A stretch of 64,000 bases of DNA from Lineus longissimus (Eukaryota > Nemertea > Pilidiophora > Heteronemertea > Lineidae): contig NC_088325.1 of assembly GCF_910592395.1 (NCBI RefSeq), forward strand, positions 9,924,109-9,988,108, given 5' to 3'. Below are positions 1 through 54,900 of this stretch, one piece after another. How positions within the stretch are numbered: position 1 is the first letter of the stretch; each line of letters starts with the position of its first letter. Made by a program: the position numbers and the translations under genes. The notes beneath the pieces are model-generated. The model was not told the origin of the DNA and ran no database searches. It worked only from the letters and a program-made list of their open reading frames with translations.

Positions 1-42625
<42,625 letters not shown>

Positions 42626-43381
42626 TTAGATTGGTTATGGGTAAAGGTTTTCATCTTGAAGCTTCCAATACTTGGTCGGGTCCAATTCTCCTAGATGTGT
42701 GTAACCACTGTCGATGATGTACACATAATGCGATGCAACCGTCAAGGCTTTCATGTTCATATGGAGATTTTATTAGCCTGTTATCAACGAGCCAGGTGAT
42801 GCATGACTAGATGACATCCCTCTAATACCATTCAAGTCGTCGCCATATTGAAAACGCGCTGCAATTGTGACAAGGTCGCGCAGGTGGCAGAGTGATTAGC
42901 CGAAATAGTTCCAAGTAATCTTATATTTCGATAGTTGTACAGAATTTTCTCAACTTATCGTATGTATATACCTCGGTGATATAAAATATAATGCTTGCAG
43001 TTGATTTTACATTTGAATGGACTTTTTGAAAAGTTTTTAGAATCGAGGTTAACAGGGTCAAAAGAAATAGTTTTTGGCGCCAATGATGTCAGCGACATGG
43101 CCGATTTGTTCTAAAGTTCGGGTCGATTCTCTTGGAATCCATTATGCCGATGCTCACTGGCCGGCTGTGATTTTGAAGGGACAAATTAGGTTTGGGATCC
43201 AGGTAACCAAGATGACAAGTGTTCGAATTCCCTTCCGTGCACCTCCTCATTCTGTAGCATACTTCTTCTCGCTAATAATGATTTTGCAAGTGTTGTGAGG
43301 TGGTTTGTATATGCCTTGCAAATCTAAGGCCAACAGTTACATTCTGTTTTGGTGAGATCTTTATTGCAGTTGGTGATTTTT

Positions 43382-43501
43382 TAAAGGCTCACGCCGTCTG
43401 CCCGTTTACATTGGTCGTCGCTTGAATGAAAATGGCACATTCAACTGCCGTACCGGTACTCCAGTATAACTATATGTGAACGAACGGCGATCCCCTTTAA
43501 A
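43382..43501 (+). mobile_element. Short element with TTTAAAGG ends
   Basis: TTTAAAGGCTCACGCCGTC to GAACGGCGATCCCCTTTAAA, about 120 bp, inverted ends. Confidence 0.6.
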
Positions 43502-43733
43502 CATCCTGGCAGCAGTGATTTTCAATCTACTACCCCCTCTCGATATGACGAAGGAGTATAAAAAGCCTGAATCTCAGAATACCCTTTATCTAATTCTAAT
43601 TTGAGATGTTGGTGCCCTTGTATTTAACAAACTTTGATATTCATATACTTCTTGTATTGCACAATGTAGGACTCCAAAATACCAACTTTCCTTTCTCACC
43701 GGCTCGAGCTCCCTTTGATGATCTGCCACATCC

Positions 43734-44129
43734 ATGTCGAGGGTTACCTCCTTTCGCCATCTAGACCCTCAATGTATTGACATTGCTCAGCTTCAAGACA
43801 ACGCACGTCAATTTTGGCGGAGGCTACGGAAGCAATACCGCTGGAGATTCAGGCCTATGCCTTTCGCATTTTTAGCGGAACACTATTTAATAGGGATTCC
43901 GCGAAGCACCCGAAGAGTAACCGTAAACGCCTATCCTATCGTACGACATCGTTGTCATGAGGTCGAACAATTGGATAGGCGTTCACGTTGGCGTTTCAGT
44001 GCATTTTCGAAAACTCTCTATGTCGTCGTTCCGTGTGTGTGCTGCCACCGTCGAGTAATGATTCGAACTGAACGTAGGGGCCTACGTCTTACCATGTACG
44101 ACCGGTGTAGACGTTTGAAATGTCCTTGA
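43734..44129 (+). CDS. Unrecognised Arg-rich ORF, 131 codons
   Basis: An intact intronless frame from ATG (after an in-frame TGA at 43719) to a stop. About one residue in five is arginine, and it ends with clustered cysteines (PCVCCHRRV and YDRCRRLKCP), like a small zinc-binding or nucleic-acid-binding protein. I recognise no family. It lies between divergent SIK3 and USF promoters in a CpG-richer stretch. It may be a small gene, a mobile-element fragment or chance. Confidence 0.25.
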   Translation: MSRVTSFRHLDPQCIDIAQLQDNARQFWRRLRKQYRWRFRPMPFAFLAEHYLIGIPRSTRRVTVNAYPIVRHRCHEVEQLDRRSRWRFSAFSKTLYVVVPCVCCHRRVMIRTERRGLRLTMYDRCRRLKCP

Positions 44130-45114
44130 ATAGAATTTCCAGGGAACAAAGGAATTCCTAGCTATTGACGGTCACGGCTTCTATAGACTCATAATCCATC
44201 AGAATACAATACATATGATAGTACCGGACACTATTTTTTAGGGGGACATTTTCTACTAGCAACTCCCAAATTAGAATTAGTTAGTGTTTTCACTATTAAA
44301 TTTTAAGACTGATCCCTGCGATAGGGCTATATTTTCAAGGTGACATGAGCCCAAGAGATTAAGGGGTACAAAAAAGCCGTGGGGGAAAAAGTTGCGATGG
44401 ATGGGGGACCTGGTATATGTGGTTAACTACAGATATGGGTCTTTTGTGAAAGTAAGGCCTACAGTACACGTCACAGAAAATTCTAACCGTCAAACTAAAA
44501 TAGGTCGGACAATTTTCCAAACGGACTTTTTTTCTTATTCAGTGAACCAATCTGCCAACCAGACGGTTCAGGATCGAAGCAGTTGTTCGGAGCAATTAAT
44601 TCATAGGACACGCGAAGATTGCCGACATTTACTTTATACTGAACTTCAGGCCTTTTACTCGGCACTTGACCGAGCTTCTTTGAAAGACTGTGTATACATA
44701 ACGCACGGTGTCGTAGCGGGGCGGGGGGCGCAATTGCCCCCCAGAAGTCACCAATGACCAGTTACCGTTTTTTCCTACAGTGTCATTTTGTACCCCTCCC
44801 CCCCCCCCCCCATACCAAAAAGCTAGCTACGCCCCATAACGTACACTCCGGACGCACTTGGACCGGCCTTAGGATGATGCATTGGACTGTAACGCTTGCG
44901 AGAGGCACCCTGGCGCCAGTAGTTCTCGACATACTCCGCCCTCCCGAAGTTTCGATTAGTCGCATAGGAGTATCAAAAACCTAATCAGATGGTGCGCATC
45001 CTGATAAAAGCAGGGGTAAATGTTCGCTTCAATTCTCCGGCCCTCTGAAGAAATAAGTGGGTGCGAGGGGAGTAGCATTCGACTAAAACTGGTATTCAGG
45101 GATACGTTCACTAC

Positions 45115-45290
45115 GGCCGAGAATTCATTCTTGCTACGTAGGATGGGAGATATAAGAAGGAAAATAGTAACTCCGAAATACGCTCGGACCCAGCGGTTTT
45201 TTTTATTAATTAAATTGATTATTTCTTCTTGAATGAAAAAATCAATTTTTGGGCTTAATTTTATCTGCCTCCATATCCCGGGGAAGCACA
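45115..45290 (+). repeat. About 165-bp segment repeated at 48.5 kb
   Basis: TTCTTGCTACGTAGGATGGG, CGCTCGGACCCAGCG and TTATCTGCCTCCATATCC recur at about 48530-48690 in the same order and orientation. Confidence 0.85.
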
Positions 45291-45708
45291 ATTATGCAAT
45301 TCACCGGCCTCGTAAGGAACGTTGCTGCGAGAACATGTTATTCGGAAACATTGTATATTTTAGTGCTCTTCAAATTACGCGCCAATGGCAACTTTTGCTT
45401 CCACGAGGGCGCCTACAATTAATTAGGAATTTTGATTGGTTGCGGAGCAAGTGCACCTTCAGTCCCGGACCGTGAAGTACACATGGTACATTGTGTGTGT
45501 GCTTTGCATACGAATAAGGATCATGAAGTCGAGGTTGGAGCGTCTTCTTGAAACCAAATCACTGTCCGTCAATTTGTCGAGACAAATATCAGTACGCAAA
45601 TGAAAATAAAAACACACAAGATTAAAGCTATATGTTTTTCTACTGATAAATAACATAACATCGACTATTCTCATACATATTAGTTGCTGATTATTGCATA
45701 GTTCTTTG

Positions 45709-45716
45709 TATAAATA
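45709..45716 (+). promoter_or_regulatory. Candidate TATA box of USF
   Basis: TATAAATA, 183 bp upstream of the USF ATG, followed by a GCCATTTTTG (YY1-like) near 45792. No transcript start is known, so this is a motif-only call. Confidence 0.25.
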
Positions 45717-45898
45717 GCGAAATATCAGCATTTTGTGGACTGCGAATTGATTTGTACTACTTTCACTTAAAAGTGATAAGGTTGAAGATTCGCCATTTTT
45801 GTCACATGTTCATTTTCCATCTCACATGACCTGTTGTTTGGCCCCGTGATCAACCTTGCTTTATTTCCTGGCAAATTCAAAATTACTGTCGAAACCAC

Positions 45899-45930
45899 AT
45901 GGACATGCTGGACCAGGCCTTGGAGACAGG
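45899..45930 (+). CDS. USF: USF coding exon 1 (start)
   Basis: MDMLDQALET plus GG of Gly11, then GTAAGT. The start matches the USF2 N-terminus MDMLD, and the phase joins cleanly to exon 2 (G|GGT CAG). Confidence 0.88.
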
Positions 45931-48900
45931 GTAAGTGCAGAAAACATTGAAATTCCATAATCAACGCAAATAGATTGCGTACTGCCAAGGGCGCCTGAAT
46001 TTTGTTCTCGCCATTTCGAAGCCATTCCAGAGCACGAAAATAAACTTGGTTCCTGGGTATTCGTGGATCTGTGTCACGTGATACCACATTTCCTAGAAGA
46101 AACCCATGTGGACACTGTTTTTGACACCCGTGCTATGTTTCGCCGGTTTGTGATTGTGCATTGGTTTCTTTTTACGTCTTAATGTTAAATTTTCATGGGA
46201 TGGCTTTCACAAGTTGCCAGCATAGGCCATATAGCCTAGGCTACATAGAGCAGAGGGCATAAGCCATAATCGACATCAGTATGTACACACTGATCTACAT
46301 AAATTGTCATGATGATGTATACTGATTGTCTCAGTTATTAGTGCACTAACAGTGTTGTTTATTGACATTGTTGTATACATGTGTGTATGGATAGTAGGCC
46401 TATGTCCTGACACTAATCATGAGACATATATAGGCATAGCGCTAAATCCAACTGCAACTGGTTTCAGTTGCTCAAAGCATTTCACCTTTATTACCCCTGG
46501 CCCTAGCTATTGGCCAGCACCCCCTACATTCTTGATGCAAGCTCTACTCTATGGGAGTGTCACAGGTCCGAGCTGCAGCTATACAGTGCTCAGGACTAAC
46601 ATTCTAATAGTAATAGTTTGCCATCCATGCCTGCTAGGTACCCATTTACTCTTGGGTGGAGAGAAGCAAGTAGGGTAAAGTGCCTGCTCAAGGTCACAAA
46701 GACGAAACAGCGATGACCCTTCCGAGAATCCAACCCACGATCTCCTGATTAACCACTACACCACTGATCTTCCGCTAGTTTCTGCAGTGACAGTCACAGT
46801 GACATTGTGACTCGGACTGACGCAGTGACTGTCTTTGACATGATGACTGCATAGGTCTTTTCTTCAACGACGAACTAGAGTCCAAACAAATCGTATGCAC
46901 ACACTGAGAAGACGTCGGAACAGAAGGTCTAAGCAAATTTTGGACAATGTCAATGCCATGGCACAGCCTAAAGTGAAAAGAATAGCAAATGGATTTAAAA
47001 TGCTTTCAATTCCGATTCAAGTATGTGTCGATCAAAACTTGCCTTTTGTGGCGCGGAACCTCTTTTTTGGGAATTCACCTCATTACGATATTTCAACATG
47101 TTTGAAAAAAACGGTGACTCACCCCAGCTCCTATATTAAAATAGGACGCAGTTCTGCCTACTCATGCTCTCTTGGCTCATTATCAGCAGTGATCATTGTT
47201 TATTTCCTGTTGCCATGTTTTCATGATCTCACGTGTTCGTGGACACTGCTCAGGATGCAGCCTAATTAGTTAAAAGTTCATTTCATCATACTTAAATGTA
47301 CCAGAATATTGACCCTGTACTTGGGTCTTGGGAGCTGTGGACAGATTGCTCGACAGGAGTTTCAGCAGAGAGCAAGCAGAACTTCATCAGAGCTGAGAGA
47401 TTGCGTTGTCTTGCAGTTTCGCTGGACTTAGAAATTGCCTACCGCCCTTCCCTTTATAATGATCTAAGAACCATATGGATCCCAAGATTCTATAGAACTA
47501 GACCCAGTATGTTTAAGTTTATTGAATTACCTAATTCGGACAATAAGAAAGTTTGCACTAATCTGGGACACTTTGTATATCATTTGTTTAGAAGACGAGA
47601 TAGCCTAAATTGATGGTGTATGTATCCTCACGCTGCCAAAATGATGTAAGACACTTATTACCTTTTACTCCTGTACTTTAGGCCGACAGGCCTTGTAGTG
47701 TAATGAATAAATAAAAAAATAAATAAAATTAGGTTTTTGGCATGTTTTACATAAAACAAACAATTCATCAAGGATGACATGAAGAAGACGATAACTCAGA
47801 ATCCAAAAATATATTCTTTCGATTGTTGACCTAAATCTTCCCTTTTTAGGTCAATTAAAATCCCTGGCGAGACAAAGATCTAATTAGCAGATGGAGATAA
47901 CATCACATTGACAGTAATGTGATCTGTAGATGTGACAATGACATAACACCCGCCCCATGTGATTTTTTTGCAATAACAAAGTTGGACAAAGAAGGGGGAT
48001 TTATGCTATCACTCAGCTGACCTGATGAACTCATCAGCGTTTATTTTGAATATAAAAGAGACAAACATTTTTAAAATTAACTTTGTTTGTTTAAATTTTC
48101 AGAGAGGAACTTGCATTGCGACATCTGATTCACTAAGATTTTTCCTTTACTTAGCATTGACTTGTTTGATTGGATTTTTTTCTGACATGTTCATGGTTTC
48201 TCGTAATTTTAGGGGTCAGGAGCCAAAAGCTAGCGACTCTCCATCTCCAGAGGATCAAGTCACACTCACAGGTAAGTAAGGAAGTTGTCCAACAAACTTT
48301 CCCACATTTTCTGACTTGATAAAATATGCTTTTAGACTCATGATATCAGTGGAACCAATAGCGCATTACTTCAAAGTACATGTAATATGTTTTTTGGTGG
48401 AGTCTAGTAATCACGCAGTCGGTTCCGTCACACCTGTTATGCACGTTAAAAGAATCTGTCGACCGTTAGTTAATACACCTGTTTTGGACGTTAAAGGAAT
48501 GTGTCACGATTCAAATTTCCTCGCCACATTAATTCTTGCTACGTAGGATGGGAGATATAAGAAGGGAAATAGTAACTCCGAAATACGCTCGGACCCAGCG
48601 TTTTTTTTTATTAATCAAATTGATTATTTCTTCATCAATGAAAAAAAATCAATTTTTGGGCTTCATTTTATCTGCCTCCATATCCGGGTGGCAGTGATTC
48701 TCACATGCAGAATTTCTTTCTCTGTAGATTCAAGACCTTTCTTCTGAGGAAATTTTCACAGATAATGGGTGATATGAATAAAGACTAGCAAATGTTTTTA
48801 TCTAAAACTCCATGTACATTTACACTAGACCTTTCTGTACAAAATTGAAGTAAAAGCATTTGCTAGACTTTATTCATATCAGCCAATGATACATAAACTA

Positions 48901-51900
48901 TTGGTGAATGATTTGCCAAAAAATGTACTTATTCATTAATGAGCGGTGTTTCTTCAACATATCTATGTCCAAGTTGGCCCATTAATACCAGAATCACGTT
49001 AACCTTTCTTGGCAATTTCAGAAGCTGCTGATGGGACATCTGCAATCACTGACGTAGCCAGCCAGGGCACGATTAGTCTGGACCCGTCAATGCAGTATCA
49101 GTTCAGAGCCGAGGCTACACAGGGACTGGATGGTGAGTACATTGCCTCGGACAGAGCACTTCGCTTTGATTGTTTGTCATATCTGCAAGCAACAAGCTGT
49201 CGAGAAGTTTTGAAGCTTGTAAAGTTTTGTTTTCACTTCATGAAAGCACGAGGGATTGGAGCAGCCAGTATCTTCTTCTTAGCTTTCGATTTTCTTCCAT
49301 CATGTCTATGACTATATTACCACGCCTATGTCTCTGATATACCTGGCAGTCGTTTCTTAGTCCTCCCTGGATCTCCAGAGCTTTGTCTCCATTGTCGCAC
49401 TGTCCTATGGCCAGTCTCGGTGTCCCAGATTAGGCAGTTGGAGCAGCCTAATGAAATGGATTTGGATCTAACGTATGTAAGCTAGTACATGTTCATCCTG
49501 ACAATATCAGGCCCTTTCGCTCAATGCATATTTACTCCCTCCAACATGCATAAGGAGAAGTCGTGTTGTAGGCCCTGTTTGGAAAAGGATGGTACATGTT
49601 TTGCCTGGTACTACATGTACCTGCAAAGATTGTTTTATTATTTGTTTATTTATTTGGCTTGAAGAGTTATTTTCCTATTTTCAGGCCAGGTTACGTACCG
49701 GGTTGTTCAGGTGGCCCAGCCGGATGGAGGGGACGCACCTGCTCAGGTTGTCCAGGCATTCCCAGCAGGAACGCAGGTTGGTTTTGGCTCTCTGGTCTAA
49801 ATTTTATGCGGTGATAAACATTTCGTACTGCGCCCAGGGGTTCATACCCACAATAGGATTGTTTTACCTGTACCTATTAAATAGGTCTTTGTTGAAGAAA
49901 AGACACTTCTCAACTGGCGAAAACCCGTAATTTGTTAACACACCATGTGTAAATTTACTCGAAAATGATGGACACTATCCATGGTAATTTGAATGACTTG
50001 AAATTCTAAACTTACCCCATCAGCAGAATGAATGTGTTAGAAATCTTTCCTAGATCCAAATACAAACATTTAAAATTTAGATGAGACTTCAGAGAAAACC
50101 ATCCATTCAGGGTTCAGTGGAACCTCCCTTAGCAGACACCTCTCTATTCAGGACAACCTCTCTCTATTAAGGACACTAGATTTGGTTCCAAATTGGTTGT
50201 TTCCATTCAATTTGACCTCTCTAATCAGGGCACCTCTCTATTAAGGACAGTCAGTCCCGAGGGTGTCCTTAATAGAGAGGTTCTAGTCTACTGTATATAA
50301 ATAATAGCTCTAGCAGATCTTTGGTATAACAGTCGCCAGTCAGAATGCAGATTTGATTCGCCAGGGTGATATTGAGGGCTATTGAGTCCTGCATTTCTTA
50401 TGTTCTATAACTCTATCTTCCTGCCAGGTTATTCAGAGCCCTTTCAACGGTGGCTCCCCCTCACAACAGGACGATGGAGCTGAGCAGCGATTTACATATT
50501 TTCCGACCGTGACGGCAGCCGGTGATGCAGTTTCCTCCCAAGGCAACGAGGTCGCCACTGTACCACTTGGACAGGTTTCAACAGCAGCTGGAGGTTGGTT
50601 AATTCTCAAACAGAGCATGATTAATTCTTCAGATATATCCAAAATATTGTAAACGGCCAAATTTCTGCGGCGTTGTGATGATTTTGGATTTTAAAAAGCA
50701 CAATTATGACTCCTTTTGGCTCGAAAAGTCATTTTAGATTCAAGAAATCTTGATAAAAAGCTGTTTGTCTATCTGGAGGGAAGACATTTTCCTGTTTTTT
50801 AGGGCAGCCACTCTTGTATATTGGCACGACAAACGGTGAACTTAGGTCGGAAATCTGGTCCTGGATACCTCTTCATCTTGACCTATGTTATTATCATGAA
50901 ATAAAAAATGAAAATAGGAATTATTAAATTTTTTATACGTGGCCTGTATACTTTGGACATGGAAAAAAATTAATGGGCAAACTGCCCTGGAATTCACCCG
51001 TGTTTTCCCACATTTCTGCACGCTCACAGTGGACATACAGGGTGTTGCTCAATCGCCTGATGTGGTCTCGGTCCCATTGTCCAGTGCTGGAGGTCTGTAT
51101 TAAAGAGATTCAGATTTTGGTCAGAGACCGATGAGGTACATTGTGTATTTTGAAAACGGATATCACGTTGTCTGTGTCAGAAATGCAATGAAACACTGCA
51201 TCTCTAATAGATTATTTTTAACAAAACAATCGACTTGACTTTATACTGTTAACCAGAGAAAAAAAATCACCCCGTTGTCGGATCAAAATCTGAACCTCTC
51301 TATTTTCGATTGATACTTTGTGTTTTTTATATCACATTTTCTTGTCATGTCGCATCAGTCTATATACTCTCTTTATTCTAATTTTCTACATTTTTCTAGG
51401 TCACCTAAATTATGTACTCTTGTTTTAATTGACATTTATATTCCCTTTCGTGTGTCATTCTAAATCATGTCTACCAAGCACTATATTTTCTTAGTAGAAT
51501 TTTTCAGTACATGTACCTACCAAACCATTGTCCGTTTATTTTCACGATTTTTCATTACATATTTTCCTTCAGGCCTTCAGTACTTACATGTTTTAAATGG
51601 CAAGTCTTCCTATCTTGAATGTATCTTAGTTTCAATTTGTTACATTGTTCTTGGTCAGCTACTCTTGTTTTACTTGACGTTACGTGTATATTCCCTTTCA
51701 CGTTGCTTTCCAAATCGTGTCCAACAAATCGAACACTTGGTTTTATCAAAAATTGATTGAGACTAAGAATGTGGAAGCAATATAACAGCATCTTATACAC
51801 CACCAGGTACCAAAATCGGACACTAGGGGGCTTTTAGAAGCTAAACCGGCTCCTAACCAATAGCTATTGTTGCTATCATAAATCTGGGTATTGCTTGCTT

Positions 51901-54900
51901 TATTATTAGTGATTTTAAACAAGCTATTAGCTTGGTTATAATGGTCTTGATAAAACCATTGGTGCTGTAACTTTGTCTGGCCCCCAGCCCAGTAACTAGA
52001 CAAAGCCCAAGTCGTGTAAAGACATTCATAATTCCAGCCAACAGCAACCTTTCTAGCGACGGTGAGAAATCATCTAACACGTCTCACAGACTTTATTTAC
52101 TTTCCCAGGTCAGTTTTACGTGATGATGTCACCACAGGATGTCTTACAGGGCCAGCAGCGGACTCTCGCCCCAAGAACTCATAGTTTCTCACCCAAGATA
52201 GAGGGCGGTAGAAATACGAGGGATGAGAGGAGGAGAGCTACACATAATGAAGGTGAGACCATCAGTCAATGACTTCCCTGCTTAGTTTTCTTTCGCACCT
52301 TAAATTAAATGAGTTGTCGGACCAAAACGTTCAGAAAACTTACTTTGGCTGTGGCTCCGTTTGGTGAATCCAACACAGCATGTGCTACTCTATCTCTCGT
52401 TGGAGAAAAATCATATCGCTGTCGTAAACAGGAGGCGCTGTATGTGCTACATGCAAACTCCATGTTATATTGTAATGATAAAGGCAGCCTACAAAGGACA
52501 CCCTCAGGACTGACAAATGCTGTCCTTAATAGAAAGGTGTCCTGATTAGAGAGGTCAAATTGAATGTCATTGAGCAATTTAGGACCAAAACTAGTGTCCT
52601 TAATAGAGATGGTGTCCTTAATAGAGAGGTGTCAGCTAAGGAGGTTCCACTCTATACATAAGTTACTTGTTTATGTGTTCTGGAGGATGAGTAGGGGCTG
52701 ATTGATAGCACGTTTATTGATTGATTCCGATAATTGCAGTTTACACACGCCCGTGTGGGCGGAGTAAAAAAACCTTTGAGCTGTTTGGAGAATGAGAGCA
52801 CATGTATGATATGTGATAATGTCAGCCTACTGATGTTTGCCTTCTGAAGCCTGTGTTACATTAGAAAGCGTAACAAAATAATGCCTGATGTTGTGTGATC
52901 ATACACTAAAGTTCCGGAATATGATGTTTCAGTTTGAAGGAAGTTGTGACCTTCCAGAACATACCTGAGTCGTGCTAGCCTAATGGCTAAAATTGCTGAG
53001 ACCATTGTACTTGAGTGTCTATGCCAAGATTTCACCCAGGCGGTAAAATGTGAGCTGTATTTGGCTGCCTGTTGGGGATAGATAACACACAATGAATGAT
53101 GATGTTTGTTCAACCATTTTGTCGAATTAAGTGCGTAGGGTCCCAATTCTTGGCCACGCTACCACAAGGGCTGAACCCCGCCGTGGAAACCTGATGGGTT
53201 TTATATCGAGTTTTCCTTCTCCTAGACTGGTTGTCTACCATGGCTTAGGAGGCCAGTCCCTCCTTGCCATAAAGATGATGATGATGATAACGGAACTCTC
53301 CATACTATTTTGTATATATCATCACCTCCATTTCAGTTGAACGACGGAGACGTGACAAGATAAACAGTTGGATTGTGCAATTGTCGAAGTTGGTGCCAGA
53401 ATGTGCTCAGGATCATACAAAGCAGGGACAAGTGGTTGGGGTAGGTAGTCCCTCACAGGCAAGGGGCAAAAGTCACCTAGCCCTCACATTTTCCAATCCA
53501 AAAACCGTTTGTGTTAGAGAACCAGTGAACAAAAGAATGCCATTCAAAGATTTTTGTATCAAAAGGATAATTGATTTTTGGGGCCCTACTGCTGTCCTTC
53601 AGTACCAATCGCGATGGCCTGGTGGTAAGGTGTCCACCTCATAAACAGAAGTTCGCAGGTTCAAGGCCCGCTGGTAACCTCTTTCCAATGCTGCCAGTTG
53701 GTTAGCCCCTAGTTAAGGTAGTTAAATATAGGGTGCAAACCACCTTCTCACCAGGCGCCTGGCATTGGAGAGAGGAGTTTGGAAGTAAAGAGTGTCTCAT
53801 GCACCAAAGCTGGCTGACCCTTTCATCAGGGGCAACCCCCTTACCAGCAAACTTGACTTTACTTTCTGTTCCTGCAAGCTGGAAGGGCTGGAAGAGGACA
53901 CTATCATAAAAAAAAGATTGTGTTGTATGATAGATTGGTAGCTATAAGATTCTTCTGAACCCCTTCTTGCATATCTCGTACAGAACAAGGGAGCCATACT
54001 CTCGAAGGCGTGTGACTATATCAATGAGCTGCGGGCAACCAACTTGCATATGGGGGAGAGCCTTAAAGAAACGGAGCGCTTGTCGGTCGATACTGAATTA
54101 TTACGGCAACAGTGTGAAGAACTAAAACAGGAGAATGCAGTCATGCGAGCCACATTACAACAGCACGGAATCGTCCAACCCTAGATCTCAACTCAGCAAG
54201 ACAATTAAAGGTAAGGGGTCATGTTGGTTATTGGTTATGATTCTATTCACATTGGATTGTAAGAAGCCTTCTGATTGGTGGATGCGAAAAGAATGTTGCT
54301 CATTGACCAATCAGACAGCTTGTTACATTTTGCACCTTGCTAATATATTTCATGACCCCTTCCCTTGAAGTGTCTTGCCCTCAGATTTAGAAGTGATAGC
54401 GACGTGGCAGGTGATTTGAACCCGCTACCTCTCCGGTTTAGAGTTCACCTTCTCAAAAACCACACCACTGCCCCTCCCCTCCCCTTCAATTTGCACCTTT
54501 CCTCAGGTGGCAGTTAGGGACTCCAGATCAGGTATTGGTTGATCAGAAGGGCTGTGCTCAGTCATGGCCAGACTTTCTGCACCAATCAGTCATAATTTAT
54601 GTGTCTTCTGATATAAGGTAAAGTGGAACTTTTATACCCCTGGTACAATTATATCTTCTGTGTGCATTGATGTGTACTGCAAGCTGTTTTATACACTGTA
54701 GGGGCTACAATTATAGCCTCTGCATACATTTAAGTGTACTGCAATCTGTTTATACACTGTAGAGGCTACAATTATAGCCTCTGCATACATTAAAGTGTAC
54801 TGCAATCTGTTTTATACACTGTAGGGGCTATAATTATAGCCTCTGCATACATTAAAGTGTACTGCAATCTGATTATACACTGTAGGGGCTATAATTATAG

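Noticed and set aside
46895-47269. 124-codon plus frame in USF intron 1
   Set aside because: No homology or splice support; basic start is probably chance.
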